From: Legionella genomosp. 1
GTDB taxonomy: Bacteria; Pseudomonadota; Gammaproteobacteria; Legionellales; Legionellaceae
Direction of reading: 5' to 3'
Length of the DNA stretch: 63,308 nt
Assembly: GCA_945878975.1 (NCBI GenBank)
Contig: CAMCUM010000008.1
Location: 1-63,308 of the forward strand
In this document: positions 21,801-29,937 of the stretch, piece by piece
How positions within the stretch are numbered: the stretch's first letter is position 1
How the letters are laid out: each line of letters begins with the position of its first letter
Notes under the pieces: generated by a model
The model's input: only the letters and a program-made list of their open reading frames with translations
What the model was told of the DNA's origin: nothing
Database searches by the model: none
Made by a program: the position numbers and the translations under genes

Positions 21801-23808
21801 CGATATCCTCTGGCGTCATACGTCTCTCTTTTTCACCGTGGTGAGATGCGATTTGTACCGTATGCGAACTGTAAGGCTCTGCTCTATTATAAGAATAGGA
21901 CTTTACAGCCACCTCCGCATTCATATATTTTTTTCTTAAAGCAATGGTCACTAACGATTGTGGCTGACAGCTCTCTTTACTGCTTGTGATAAATGCAGGG
22001 TTTGCTAACAAATTAGCCTGTATCCACGAGCTATCACCTAAAGAAAGGAAAGGCGATTTCATCCCATAGTCATTTGAGAAATTTTCTGCTCTTGAAGAGG
22101 AGCAGCGTAATGCACTAAAACATTGCGTCAAAAACAGTTCTAATTTCAGAGCTTGCGTAAATTTCCTATCTGCATCAGGAAATGTATTCTTAGCGCAAGC
22201 AGAGGCAAAATAATATTCTAGCGGGCTTTTATGATCACGCTTCTCGGGTAGCCTGCCGTTGGCTCTTTGCGTTGCTTGCTCGATTGCTGCGTAGTTGGAT
22301 GATGATTTTAATAACTCAGTATACACATTTATGACGCGCCTTCGAAAACTGAAGGAATCGTACGGAGACGACATAGTACAGTGTCTGGTAAGTACTCGCC
22401 AGCGTCGGTCGAATTCCGGATGATACGTGGAAATATGTGGCAAAAGTTGCATCGTCGATAGAAAGTCTGCCAATAATTCTTGTACTAATGGAAAAATTGA
22501 ATAATTGGTTTTCTCCCTTTCGTGGCAATAATTACGGAAGTAAATCATACTACATACTGTTACCAAGGATTTAGGTGTCTGCCTCCCTCCTAATTGTTCA
22601 CGCAAACTCTTTAGGTACTCTTGTCCTATTACCTCAAAAGCCTGACCTAATTCTTGCCAATCATTCAGTCGCATGCCTTGATAGCCAGCTTCAGTCGGGA
22701 AAGGACAACGTAATAAGAAGGATTCGATACTTATTCTACGTCCAACAACATCCTGCTCAGCCTGCTCGCTTAATGTTCGACAAAATTGCTGTGCGGCAGA
22801 AAGCAGCGTTGAATGGGGGACTGGCTCAATGAAGGGTACCACCAGAGGCCTATTGATTTCAGCGATGGGTCGCGGTCTGCGCGTTACGGGAGTGAAATCT
22901 AACGTCGAAGCATCTGGACGCAGCAGTGCTGGTGTGCCTGAGCTTGCAGAAATCCGAAAAGTTTGACCTAACGTTAAAGCGCTCAATCGCTCCTGCAAAA
23001 GAGCTATACCGTGTTGTTTCTCTGCTTCCTCTATACAGGATGTGTACTGATAATACGCCGTATGATCGGTGACGGCTCTTTTATACACATCGGCATTGTT
23101 TTGCGCAATGTCTTGTCTGTCAAGAATGGTATGTCTGACAAAACGCAGCAAACATTGTTCTAATACCATTTTATCGGGAACATGATCGTACAACAAACGA
23201 TACATAGCACGCGCAAAATAGGACTGTCCCTGCAATAAAAGAGGGGAATGCTCTTCCGCCCCACCTATGATGTCGGATTGTAAAAATGGCAAACTTTTCT
23301 TCAAGTCGGAAGCTCGATTGTATTTATTTTTTTGGTCGAGCAGATTACGCACCAATAGAAACAATTCCTGGTTATCTATACCTGCATTCAAATGAATCAC
23401 TCGTTGCATCGCATAGGTGTTTTCACTGGAATGCAGACATGTTAAGGCTAATTCATCGTCTCGGTCTCCTTTGTCTGAGCAATACAGAGACAATGACAAT
23501 ACCCCCTCAGACACTTTTTTAAACCGATAAATATAAAACCAGCTACGAGAAAAATCCGTCCCAGTATTGTGCAACATATAGACTTCACCAACAGGCAACG
23601 CTTGAATGTCTTGAGCAATTTTTGTTGGCGTTGATCTTGTGTCATCCCTTAAAAGACCTTGCCAAGACGATGCGATGTTCGAATACTCAGAGCGTTTCAC
23701 ATAAGCATCAAATTGTTGCAATGCTGTCTTAAATGACGTTACCAAATCACAGTCGAGCCCAGCACGCGAATTGAGGGTACAATAAAGGAATTCAGAGATA
23801 TCTCTCAT
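12808..23808 (-). CDS. Giant helicase-like ATPase with DUF3638-type core, 3666 residues
   Basis: One uninterrupted 11-kb gene. A P-loop ATPase core lies in the middle: Walker A DATMGSGKTSVVIP (Lys1743), a Walker-B-like FLIDEFHEV near 1870, GMTGTP near 2162, SHTEGADLV near 2309 and QGAMRLRDL near 2341. The spacing and the paired 'DxxHTxGxDL ... QxxMRxRxLxxxxxVxF' motifs match what I know of DUF3638 proteins, very large proteins of fungi, protists and some amoeba-associated bacteria. Residues 1-1700 are not recognised. Residues about 2750-3500 look like an alpha-helical solenoid. One hydrophobic segment lies at 3618-3636. There is no signal peptide. Substrate and role are unknown; nucleic-acid or protein remodelling, or secretion into a host, are guesses. 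Confidence 0.75.
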   Translation of the reverse strand: MRDISEFLYCTLNSRAGLDCDLVTSFKTALQQFDAYVKRSEYSNIASSWQGLLRDDTRSTPTKIAQDIQALPVGEVYMLHNTGTDFSRSWFYIYRFKKVSEGVLSLSLYCSDKGDRDDELALTCLHSSENTYAMQRVIHLNAGIDNQELFLLVRNLLDQKNKYNRASDLKKSLPFLQSDIIGGAEEHSPLLLQGQSYFARAMYRLLYDHVPDKMVLEQCLLRFVRHTILDRQDIAQNNADVYKRAVTDHTAYYQYTSCIEEAEKQHGIALLQERLSALTLGQTFRISASSGTPALLRPDASTLDFTPVTRRPRPIAEINRPLVVPFIEPVPHSTLLSAAQQFCRTLSEQAEQDVVGRRISIESFLLRCPFPTEAGYQGMRLNDWQELGQAFEVIGQEYLKSLREQLGGRQTPKSLVTVCSMIYFRNYCHEREKTNYSIFPLVQELLADFLSTMQLLPHISTYHPEFDRRWRVLTRHCTMSSPYDSFSFRRRVINVYTELLKSSSNYAAIEQATQRANGRLPEKRDHKSPLEYYFASACAKNTFPDADRKFTQALKLELFLTQCFSALRCSSSRAENFSNDYGMKSPFLSLGDSSWIQANLLANPAFITSSKESCQPQSLVTIALRKKYMNAEVAVKSYSYNRAEPYSSHTVQIASHHGEKERRMTPEDIVLRQMLQFDLADNPKPLVLSHYSGKIGELSDRDLQYYVLEQLLHGQSFLAFLEQPELFEQYLNEFDVFIEKGFKRFENHAQQLTQTSLSFVQLALYVNTYIAQDKHSDTDGRLGGFLQRLNEWIRTHRNDPTLSASLHQYRLSLILTLKQFSSSHTDYFSEAFISYGYLKIQSNLERPDTFVEKIEREEVSYQFQTWLYQSFNQNVTPDLIRRLAKQIDLPIMAEDTIEIGNLHQIVVQRAGVDIFYFDLSLSVFVNAEGLTYSSIPEVLRNHAILPYLNKTPAYCFCNATHTIFLLANDPDDTRIELDASQQVSVYQQRNLSGEKKCYSLIPLGNILPNNIRFRARKLGFTTGDLWSHYDGSYFSAEMRCWLSEERIAYIMHHDDVIYTVSVDGLRYHAPGQPATGLMHYVSDANKLRAFETPNYCHTHLDPGTLTGHIQFLRCPELIVQVEESQYYLMHQGERYEQILQGKVPFTPLGKVSHFLFSQVGHPEVGIALLAVRAFTEEREGVRDNTIGRETSLKTLTYHFNPATARLSTNHASDALYLAYVYAATYDYDQAIATLNDLNLIDLNNNQEEIQYLNWLVGLPLGEEIRLYACQLKAFSLYTRCVNEKQSGTVSFKGQILPRLPKIAQCYQFYIENRAYLPSIYLLNEMEINSLESFFVSQSTPLRSKKVNNRGRDERTITVSPYSSLPEAFQANLLHKPNGNQSEAEALKHLNSDISSEMFAKYFACYVQMTQSADPKIKARMLGFCKNYLQYSCYSEWATTLYRLCHQTVALDRTLSVRTLRTEIPSFTAIVLKQTKIELQLDKPVRAREYALDLLSLPRTLEPTTTMGLFIRAHYFDFYQAYLALDLAHKDAVSADMTEEVFGETKLHYLSLKLALIERVFTEVSARERLLSTLTVERDTLDKARDVHWEQALTQAHAALWENKYYLIRAGHYLLPTQQDLMRCYAGATADRYTDMTLLTDVSAIQSLHEMIHQAMITTLRYQQFKRLTDELSSGIKDERSETIRWGKLLDLMFREHDPALQNRADLIHLEVTKDIMIRPEQAQMAKTIMEKSCVIDATMGSGKTSVVIPMVTAQIPNNTIKVIIVLRSLLKTTHSYLHTLCANTNQIPYLFDFHRNHDISVQAVQSKRQLLQHLAFNNPSEKKHFMVSTADSMQSLGMKYIELTWVTQYKKFEEQISMLQEMLMMMLLNGEFLIDEFHEVQDDYKSPIRYAYDKPMPISQELIQDVVGLYKFREEHPCRTVSEFIWNLLNHSHSPMNVRLRQCMKSNLQFSDKDIKDAITDFWLNDSRLHFEKSPRFRKYLETVQTQLRLFEHMQHVHHEEHFGPSKDESLSALERCLAIPYFSNKKPKEGSHYEDPQENISYTIESCFHAFPLPLIRELIDKWQLQAGVEFQNSSDEFHSFSETATAVRFRTYFDRDLDPSVFKKDDDTLRALQGVIQHNSETLYEILEFDILPKILVDSTVLESRAFDHLFSYRTGSGMTGTPDAANASLPIDNSASRGAREFYAALLRKHETPVRHLDYTDVDTFLNTLYDQYPEPQKLRALIDIGGRLKDENIDIAKGFARLLLQKRSPVKYVLYYDVSDELCAIPTWDCQKSIPLGRSTDPKTICTKLNGCSTEELAIVYDQSHTEGADLVNAVDCDGATILNKETTFDKFMQGAMRLRDLAEKQRITVILPKCLVEIQTIQQVIEHTRAQAQLALPKRKLSTAAGEMTSIVRRNLLTRMLQLKTAEAQHDFIRQPEVQAFFITSRLAYLEEEDELDIHLQDKPPLEAHAQDLIQRWRPVVERLPDAADDAVASKVSDVLRRPEAYDHRISQLFGASLETQTQVQIQVEAPDLGVHFNSKLRAQKIKEWSARGLLSFSHLLQVSAGDIASDFSSDLWVSPNFVQIYDGQTELLIHPFMKPVDVVLFSMSSPEHITACLITTEEAHAPALIRQIQTSGTDWLSTTNHMVIRGRAPKDIQDNMAYQILIEQIRFFAGKFNELVDQKTPYAWLSEESKRKFDFYENFLKSWRETDATNFEKLKANFSRQMIVFKEMSKHPFRDYTQEDFVWEDVNPDVTPADITLFQTLGRAYLQMNRAYYDYDFRSNTPYQLAQRLKKSLKVPALILGHVMQHLKRLADFKAALLTVVEPYDTDYLMRLTGLEKEVSACIEEILGIAIPQLLKQYDYDCDENQFPSEERKNQFELDVLGCFLASKAFPEGAKNVFIRPIQDKLDGLREAEQIALFSCDSFTEYKVRYLLQSLTLQPGVLLALAQRVQEPETIMVILSRCQGDPAVFQKCLERFATDQAILEVATNLAVAPETFTHLVGIAEGQGRLFTEEWLDRLFANQHLPISIVIGILQRVDINDAFLNRAAQDARVIERWIQEPMLLIQVLNAVTKSKILSAGLKQEVIAQWVNQSADSYSEGELTQQYHDFYAVLFAAMLTEEGDRALASVFVMAQAHTFPVFEALVEAMLTCAYNGGAIASSTPKKCMRLNGVTYQMLLDNYVYADSERLLRVLLEHSTCDNHLQQLMASNHLEAWVAELLVRAKNLAWLIDHEKATDTIWQSIIRDPRFTAQLALRMIQRDLSQDTMQVLLLSTACTVDVSIAILNNPNHHAYYSQIIESLIAKLPIVSAQLLRLIQHASCSEESQLERIIPHGTQFAHKQALAAKITTAKCAKQLMVAAAGDASVAQRLDINLVTQDFGDVLLGQMLTSAECIPDFFAILRTYLLKRHEQLGFHSSLALFNYARNLPTDFNELVAKIAGQKSDRSSVSIFYPLVQTGVTLSAIESIIQEPRVEDAGVFDLIYQKYAANTEVCCALRNKGILNAQAISFVTFQQLLNDHEFERADLGARLASHPFEQADLNEPAIQSLQNAAKQLHAKSCAFLNPKKDPYNNAAQASAALYFCLRHQLLQFEKNVISKEQLAHNMGPILGRYKGILSQHRGYRQICYDIAQAILCLLGVGLVMTAYKYATTGSCRLFIWKNEAQRIVEDMEQTIQLR

Positions 23809-23841
23809 TTTTAATTTACAACCAAAAATTATTTGGTCGGA

Positions 23842-23870
23842 ATTTTAGCACAAGCTGATGTTAATATAAA
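23842..23870 (-). promoter_or_regulatory. Possible promoter for the giant ATPase gene
   Basis: On the minus strand: TTTATA (23870-23865), 17-bp spacer, TAAAAT (23847-23842), 33 bp before the ATG. No clear ribosome binding site follows. Confidence 0.45.
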
Positions 23871-23881
23871 CAACTTTATGC

Positions 23882-25552
23882 CTAGCTTTCCGATGTTAAT
23901 GACACCAGCAACTCTTGCGCATGTGAACGAGTTTGTGGCGTAATGGACAAACCTCCTAACATCCGAGCTAATTCCTCTACTTTTTCTGCGGGAGAATGTA
24001 ACGCCGTTATTTGTGAAAACGTCTGATGATGATCGGTATATTTCTTCACTAAAAAATGCTGATGCGCGCTGGCCGCAACCTGGGGTTGATGGGTCACACA
24101 AAATACTTGTAAGCGTTGGCCTAATTGCCGTAACAAACGCCCAACCATCGCAGCAGTCACACCCCCAATCCCAACATCCACTTCATCAAAAAATAAGGTC
24201 GGCGTGCTACCTTGCTGAGCTGCAATCAATTGGATCGCCAAACTGATCCGCGATAATTCTCCGCCTGATGCAATTTTAGTGAGTAAATCAGCCGGCATCC
24301 CTGGATTGGTTGACACCCGGTATTCTATTTTATCCATCCCATGCACATGCATGGTGGCGAGCGGCGAAAAAGCTAATTCAATGAAGCCATGCGGCATGCC
24401 TAATTGTTGAATATTCGTTGTAATCTGCTTAGCCAAATGCTGCGCGTAATCCATTCGCGACGCACGTAGCTGCAGCGCAAGCGTTTGATAAGCTTGCTGC
24501 GCTGCTGCATACGCTTCTGCTAATTGTTCTTTACGTTCTTCCGTTTGTTGTCGTGCCTGCAAAGCCTCTTCCAAACTTTGCCCATAAGCTGGTAATTGCT
24601 GCACGGTAATTTTCCATTTACGCGCCAGATGATGCAACGTACTCATGCGCGTTTCCACGGTTTGTAAGCGTTGTGGATCCAATGCCAGCGCTTGACCAAA
24701 GGTTTCCAATTCATCATAGGCTTCATGACACAAAATTTGCGCTTGCTCCAGCAAAGTTTGCGCCGCCTGCACTTGGCGGTTCTCCTGCGGCAATCGTCCC
24801 AACGTCTGTAAAATCAGATGCAAATTATGTTGAATCGTGGGATCTTCCTCATCTTGCAGCAGGTGCAACATCGTCTGCGTTTGTAAGCCATATTCTTCGC
24901 CATGATGGAGCAATTGATGCTCTTGATGTAAAGCTTCAATTTCGCCTTCGAACGGCTGCGCAGCTTGCCAGGTTTTGAGATCGTCCAACAATTCACTGTT
25001 GTCTTGCTGAACATGGGTTGCAAGTTCAGCCAATTGCGCTTGTAAGGTTTGACATTGCTGATACTGCGCCGCCAATTGCCGACGCAGCTCCCCATGTTGG
25101 GCAAAATAATCCAGTTGATCACGATGCGTTGCAGCGTTGAACAAAGTCTGATGCTCATGTTGACCATGGATATGCACCAAGGTCACGCCCAATTCTTTGA
25201 CTTTTTGGAGAGGGAATGCGACGCCGTTGATATAGGCTTTGGAGCGGCCTTCGCGCGTCACCACACGGCGCATAAAAATACTAGCATCTTCCAGTGGCAG
25301 ATCGTGCTCCGCCATCCAACGCGACGACTCAGACTCGGAATCACAAGAAAAACAAGCTTGAATATCACAAACCTCAGCACCAGGACGAATCACAGAAGCA
25401 TCCGCTCGGTCACCTAACGCCAAGATCAATGCATCGATCATGATCGATTTTCCGGCGCCTGTTTCCCCGGTAAACACGGACATACCTTCGGTAAAATCGA
25501 GCTCCAATTCTGCAACAATGGTGAAATTTTTAATTCGCAGGGAGGTGAGCAT
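23882..25552 (-). CDS. recN: DNA repair protein RecN
   Basis: SMC-like ATPase that acts in recombinational repair of double-strand breaks. 556 residues, the normal size. Walker A is GETGAGKS (29-36). The middle is a long coiled-coil region rich in Gln and Leu. The C-terminal half carries the ABC signature region (ASGGELSRISLAIQ) and Walker B (TLFFDEVDVGIGG), then the His switch CVTHQPQVAA. It is the last gene of typA-nadK-recN, 19 bp after nadK. No LexA-type box is visible upstream, unlike E. coli recN. Confidence 0.95.
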   Translation of the reverse strand: MLTSLRIKNFTIVAELELDFTEGMSVFTGETGAGKSIMIDALILALGDRADASVIRPGAEVCDIQACFSCDSESESSRWMAEHDLPLEDASIFMRRVVTREGRSKAYINGVAFPLQKVKELGVTLVHIHGQHEHQTLFNAATHRDQLDYFAQHGELRRQLAAQYQQCQTLQAQLAELATHVQQDNSELLDDLKTWQAAQPFEGEIEALHQEHQLLHHGEEYGLQTQTMLHLLQDEEDPTIQHNLHLILQTLGRLPQENRQVQAAQTLLEQAQILCHEAYDELETFGQALALDPQRLQTVETRMSTLHHLARKWKITVQQLPAYGQSLEEALQARQQTEERKEQLAEAYAAAQQAYQTLALQLRASRMDYAQHLAKQITTNIQQLGMPHGFIELAFSPLATMHVHGMDKIEYRVSTNPGMPADLLTKIASGGELSRISLAIQLIAAQQGSTPTLFFDEVDVGIGGVTAAMVGRLLRQLGQRLQVFCVTHQPQVAASAHQHFLVKKYTDHHQTFSQITALHSPAEKVEELARMLGGLSITPQTRSHAQELLVSLTSES

Positions 25553-25571
25553 ATTGTATACCTCTGGTCTA

Positions 25572-26453
25572 TTACCCTTCTGAACCCCAACCCAATTTTA
25601 GTCTTAGCGTATCATAATAGCGATAGTCTTTGGGATGTAAGAGTTGTAATTGCTTATCACTTTTTTTAATCTGCAATTTTTGCTCCGCGGTGATCGCATA
25701 AGAACGATGTCCATCACAAGAAACTTGTAACGGCATTTCATTTTGCCCAGAGATATGCAAACTCACTTCAGACCGATCGTCAATCACCAAAGGACGCGCT
25801 GAAAAACTATGCGAAAACATAGGCACCATCACCATCGCATGCAAATCTGGGTGCATAATGGGCCCGCCTGCTGACAAAGCATAAGCGGTGGATCCCGTGG
25901 GTGTCGCCAGAATCAAACCATCCGAGCAATAATGACTGACAAATTGATCATTGATGAACACATCAAACTTAATCAAGCGCGTCGCATTACCGCGACTCAA
26001 TACCACATCATTCAGAGCTTGCGCGGTAAAAAGGGGCGTTTCACCCTCATAAATACACATGGTTAGCAGCGAACGTATTTCTTGCAGATAGGATCCTTGC
26101 AAAACCTGATCCAATTGATCTGTAAAATCATGCGGCGAAATATCTGTCAAAAAACCTAAATTACCACGATTGATCCCCGTCACTGGAATATGATGCTCGA
26201 TCGCGATTTGTGCTGCCGACAACATACTACCATCCCCGCCAACCACCACGATCAAATCACGCTTCGGGTCGAGATCCGCGCGAGGCAATACTGGCAATAC
26301 CAGATCACAACCTTGCGCGGTATCAGGATCCAACATGACCGTATGCCGCTGACTCAAATGAGCAGCCACTTGGTGCAAAGTTTCCAATACGGCCTGATTT
26401 TCACGTTCTTGGCGCGCATATAAAATGACGCGCTGGAATGTTTTTTCGGTCAT
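25572..26453 (-). CDS. nadK: NAD kinase
   Basis: Phosphorylates NAD to NADP with ATP. 293 residues. The family signatures are present: GGDGSMLSAAQ (GGDG motif), GINRGNLGFLTDI, and the NAD-binding block ATPTGSTAYALSAGGPI. It follows typA by 11 bp and precedes recN by 19 bp. Linkage of nadK and recN is a common gammaproteobacterial arrangement. Confidence 0.95.
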   Translation of the reverse strand: MTEKTFQRVILYARQERENQAVLETLHQVAAHLSQRHTVMLDPDTAQGCDLVLPVLPRADLDPKRDLIVVVGGDGSMLSAAQIAIEHHIPVTGINRGNLGFLTDISPHDFTDQLDQVLQGSYLQEIRSLLTMCIYEGETPLFTAQALNDVVLSRGNATRLIKFDVFINDQFVSHYCSDGLILATPTGSTAYALSAGGPIMHPDLHAMVMVPMFSHSFSARPLVIDDRSEVSLHISGQNEMPLQVSCDGHRSYAITAEQKLQIKKSDKQLQLLHPKDYRYYDTLRLKLGWGSEG

Positions 26454-26464
26454 TGCTTTGTTCT

Positions 26465-28294
26465 CTAGCCATCCAAATCCGTTTGAGAGCGTGACGTCCG
26501 TTTGCGATCCGTTTCATTCAATTCTTTTTTACGAATTCGGATGGTCTTCGGTGTCACTTCTACTAATTCATCATCATCGATGAATTCTAGTGCTTGCTCT
26601 AAACTTAATTTTATCGGAGGCGTCAACACGATATTTTCATCCGTTCCTGATGCGCGCATATTGGTGAGTTGTTTTTCTTTAGTAACATTCACGACCAAAT
26701 CATTTTCTCGTGCATGGATACCAACAACCATCCCTTCATAACACGCGGTTTGCGGTTCAATAAACAAACGGCCACGTTCTTGGAGATTGAATAAAGCAAA
26801 TCCGCGCGCGGTCCCTTGGCTATTCGCGATTAATACACCACTGTTACGTTTGCCTATGCGAGCTTTGACCAAAGGACCATAATGATCATACACATGGTAC
26901 ATCAGCCCTGTTCCAGAGGTCGCAGATAAAAATTCCGTATGGAATCCGATCAAACCACGCGTAGGGATTTGGTAGTCTAGGCGAACCCGACCTTTTCCAT
27001 CCGGAACCATATTTTGCAATTCCCCGCGCCGTTCTCCCAATTTTTCCATGACCGTGCCTTGATTCGCCTCTTCAACGTCGACAGTCAAGCGCTCATACGG
27101 CTCTAATTGCTCGCCATTTTCCTCACGCACAATCACTTCTGGTTTGGAAATAGCTAATTCATAGTCTTCACGACGCATGGTTTCAATCAAAATCGATAAA
27201 TGCAATTCTCCACGACCCGATACGCGGAATTTATCTGGATCTTCGGTATCTTCTACCCGCAACGCCACATTATGCAATAATTCTGTTTCCAAACGCTCGC
27301 GAATTTTTCGACTGGTCACAAATTTACCTTCTTGGCCTGCGAAGGGAGAATTGTTGACCTGGAATGTCATACTAATTGTCGGCTCATCCACCATCAAAGC
27401 AGGCAAAGCTTCAACCGTATTAGGATCGCATAAAGTATCAGAAATATGCAGATTATCTATCCCAGTCACGGCAATGATATCACCAGCACGCGCTTCTTCA
27501 ATCTCTACTCTATCCAAGCCTTTGAATCCAAGCAATTGCAACAAACGACCGGAACGCACATTGCCATCTTTGTCGATAATTTTCACAGCCGCTTTTGCTT
27601 TCACATGGCCTCGACTCACACGACCAATGCCGATGGTACCCACATAAGAAGAATAATCCAAAGACGAAACTTGCATCTGAAACGGGCCTTCGGAATCCAC
27701 ATCAGGGGGTGCAACACGATCAATCACCGTTTGCAGCAAAGGACCCATATCTTGGCTTTCATCGTTCAAATCCAATTTTGCATAACCATTGAGCGCAGAC
27801 GTGTACACCACTGGGAAATCTAATTGCTCATCCGTAGCGCCCAAATTATCAAACAGATCAAACACTTGATCCATCACCCAATGCGGACGTGCACCAGGGC
27901 GATCAATTTTATTAATCACAACAATGGGTTTCAAACCGCGTGCAAACGCTTTTTGCGTCACGAATCGCGTTTGTGGCATAGGGCCATCCACCGCATCGAC
28001 CAGCAATAATACGCTGTCCACCATCGATAAAATTCGTTCCACTTCCCCACCAAAATCAGCATGCCCAGGGGTGTCCACGATATTAATTTGATAGCCATGC
28101 CAATGTACGGAAGTGTTTTTCGCTAAAATCGTAATGCCACGTTCCTTTTCCAAATCATTCGAATCCATGACACGCTCAATTTTAGGCGCGCGTTCATTGA
28201 AGGTACCTGTTTGTTGCAATAATTTGTCTACTAACGTCGTTTTGCCATGATCTACGTGCGCAATAATGGCAACGTTACGAATTTGTTCAATCAT
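26465..28294 (-). CDS. typA: Ribosome-associated GTPase TypA/BipA
   Basis: Translational GTPase that binds the ribosome and helps 50S assembly and growth under stress. 609 residues. G1 AHVDHGKTT (12-20), G2 with ERGITI, G3 [14 protein letters not shown] and G4 [10 protein letters not shown] are all present, followed by domain II and the TypA-type C-terminus ([15 protein letters not shown]). First gene of typA-nadK-recN. A TATAAT lies about 40 bp upstream on the minus strand (28340-28335) and may be its -10 element. Confidence 0.96.
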   Translation of the reverse strand: MIEQIRNVAIIAHVDHGKTTLVDKLLQQTGTFNERAPKIERVMDSNDLEKERGITILAKNTSVHWHGYQINIVDTPGHADFGGEVERILSMVDSVLLLVDAVDGPMPQTRFVTQKAFARGLKPIVVINKIDRPGARPHWVMDQVFDLFDNLGATDEQLDFPVVYTSALNGYAKLDLNDESQDMGPLLQTVIDRVAPPDVDSEGPFQMQVSSLDYSSYVGTIGIGRVSRGHVKAKAAVKIIDKDGNVRSGRLLQLLGFKGLDRVEIEEARAGDIIAVTGIDNLHISDTLCDPNTVEALPALMVDEPTISMTFQVNNSPFAGQEGKFVTSRKIRERLETELLHNVALRVEDTEDPDKFRVSGRGELHLSILIETMRREDYELAISKPEVIVREENGEQLEPYERLTVDVEEANQGTVMEKLGERRGELQNMVPDGKGRVRLDYQIPTRGLIGFHTEFLSATSGTGLMYHVYDHYGPLVKARIGKRNSGVLIANSQGTARGFALFNLQERGRLFIEPQTACYEGMVVGIHARENDLVVNVTKEKQLTNMRASGTDENIVLTPPIKLSLEQALEFIDDDELVEVTPKTIRIRKKELNETDRKRTSRSQTDLDG

Positions 28295-28565
28295 ATTTAC
28301 CTTCAGAATGTTGGTTCTAGTTTATAAACCGATCATTATACCCCATTTTTACGAAGTTCCCACATAGTAATGAACAAATATTTGTACAGCATCATTTAAA
28401 AAATGCCGTCATTCCTGCACCCTTAAAGGTCGCTGAATCTTCGTCGTAACACTCCTCGCAAAGACGCGCCTAATAGTAAGGGCGCAAAGCGCGCATGCCC
28501 ACTCAAAAGCAGTCTTTGAAATCTTTGCTACACTTACACTAAGACATAAATCAAGAGGATACCGC

Positions 28566-29069
28566 ATGAAAAACTTGATTTTACATCCAACAGATATTAG
28601 CCAGTGGTATGCGTTGGTCACAGAAGCGGAAGCGGCATCACATTTAAATCTCAATGAAAATACAGAAAGTTATTTGGTATTCCTACTCCAGCGCTTCGCC
28701 CAAGCACCTGAATTAATCGAATCCGTAGTTGCTTTGGATTGCTTGACGGCATTGCAAGGACCCACCCAACTCCAAGTGGAGCAATTAAAAATCGTGGGCG
28801 ATAAAAGTCTGTTAGTCTGCGGCCTCTTTCCTGGTTTAGCAGACCGTCGGCATGTGACCCTTGATTATTATAGTCAGATGGGGCAATCTGCCTATTTAAC
28901 TGTCAGCGAACGCCAAGAACGCGCTTCAGCAGAATTATATTTACAATTGAGTCAACATTTCCCCCGCTTACAAAAAATCCTCCAAGCCATGCGCGGAAGT
29001 TTTTTTCAATTTGCACAAGCAGAACAAGGGGCTTGGTGGTGTGCAGGGGATGAGTTGCATACGCATTGA
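28566..29069 (+). CDS. Cytoplasmic protein of unknown function
   Basis: 167 residues, soluble, no signal peptide or transmembrane segment. It begins MKNLILHPTDISQWYALVTEAE and is rich in Leu, Gln and Ala with an even composition like a housekeeping protein. A GAGG ribosome binding site precedes the ATG. It diverges from typA. I do not recognise the family. Confidence 0.7.
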   Translation: MKNLILHPTDISQWYALVTEAEAASHLNLNENTESYLVFLLQRFAQAPELIESVVALDCLTALQGPTQLQVEQLKIVGDKSLLVCGLFPGLADRRHVTLDYYSQMGQSAYLTVSERQERASAELYLQLSQHFPRLQKILQAMRGSFFQFAQAEQGAWWCAGDELHTH

Positions 29070-29127
29070 TTCAATCGAGCCCGTGCCCGCCCGAGATCCG
29101 AAAGATTCAGGCGAAGAACTAGGGCTG

Positions 29128-29264
29128 TTGACAATTCAAAGCCCTACGTCCCGCGGGATCCAGTTCGAACTTTATCAGCGCAATCAGTCTTCGCATTGTT
29201 CAAGATTTCTGGATCCCGCGGACACAAGCCGCGGGACGTAGGGCTTCGTTAGATGAATTGTCAA
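29128..29264. repeat. MITE-like palindromic element
   Basis: The ends are perfect 10-bp inverted repeats (TTGACAATTC ... GAATTGTCAA). Inside them longer arms continue (AAGCCCTACGTCCCGCGG against CCGCGGGACGTAGGGCTT). The centre contains a second small palindrome, CTGGATCCCGCGG...CCGCGGGAC. No gene is inside. A similar right end occurs at about 9500-9530. Confidence 0.7.
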
Positions 29265-29362
29265 CAAATGAAATGGACTCGACCATCTTTTAGATCGGCG
29301 TCATAAAATGCGCCATAATTGGATTGTACATTCAATTAAATTAAAAAATGGAGGAGTCGGAG

Positions 29363-29557
29363 ATGAATATTAAACGATTATCAATTGATTTGGCAAAAGA
29401 TGTTTTTCAATTGTATGGAGTTAATGAAGCCAATCAAGGTGTTCTTGAGAAGAGAATTACGAGTCGTGAAAAGTTCGCGGAATTTGTAGCAAAAACAAGT
29501 CCTTGTGAGATTATCATGGAAGCATTAGGGAGCCCAATTACGTATTGGTCAAAATAA
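29363..29557 (+). pseudogene. IS110-family transposase fragment
   Basis: The N-terminal 64 residues of a DEDD-type IS110 transposase: MNIKRLSIDLAKDVFQLYG carries the first catalytic Asp, and EIIMEALGSPITYW carries the Glu of the next motif. The frame then stops (AAA TAA), whereas intact transposases are over 300 residues long. The start has a GGAG site, but the protein cannot be active. This is a decayed insertion between the hypothetical gene and hslO. Confidence 0.8.
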
Positions 29558-29937
29558 CAGTGTGAGGTAATGACAACAACCAAATTGCGAAGGAACATCA
29601 AAGTGATGTTAAACAGGTAAGACCAACGCTTGAAGAACCTGATTAGGGTCATGGCAGTTGTTTATGCCGATCAACAGATAAGGAGCAAGCGTGCAAATTT
29701 CATCAGGGCACGGGAGGATAAAACTCAATTAATAAAATAATTGAGCCTTACCAGATGTCGGATATAAGACTGCAATCTTAACCTTTTTTAACAAAATGAC
29801 GATCAACCTTTGACAATACGGTCGAGTCCATATAAGACCCTAGCAATTAACTGAGATTTTAAGAAAGAGAATAACATTATCAAACCCCCGCTTACCATTC
29901 CGCAGCAACTTTTCGCGACAAAACCCACAGAACCGCA
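29558..29937. other. Intergenic debris after the IS110 fragment
   Basis: No intact gene. A short plus-strand frame near 29640-29739 reads VVYADQQIRSKRANFIRARE before a stop. It may be a remnant of another part of the insertion or of an older gene, but I cannot assign it. Confidence 0.4.

Noticed and set aside
23882-25600. SOS (LexA) control of recN
   Set aside because: No CTGT-N8-ACAG type box was found upstream of recN or in the nadK-recN junction.
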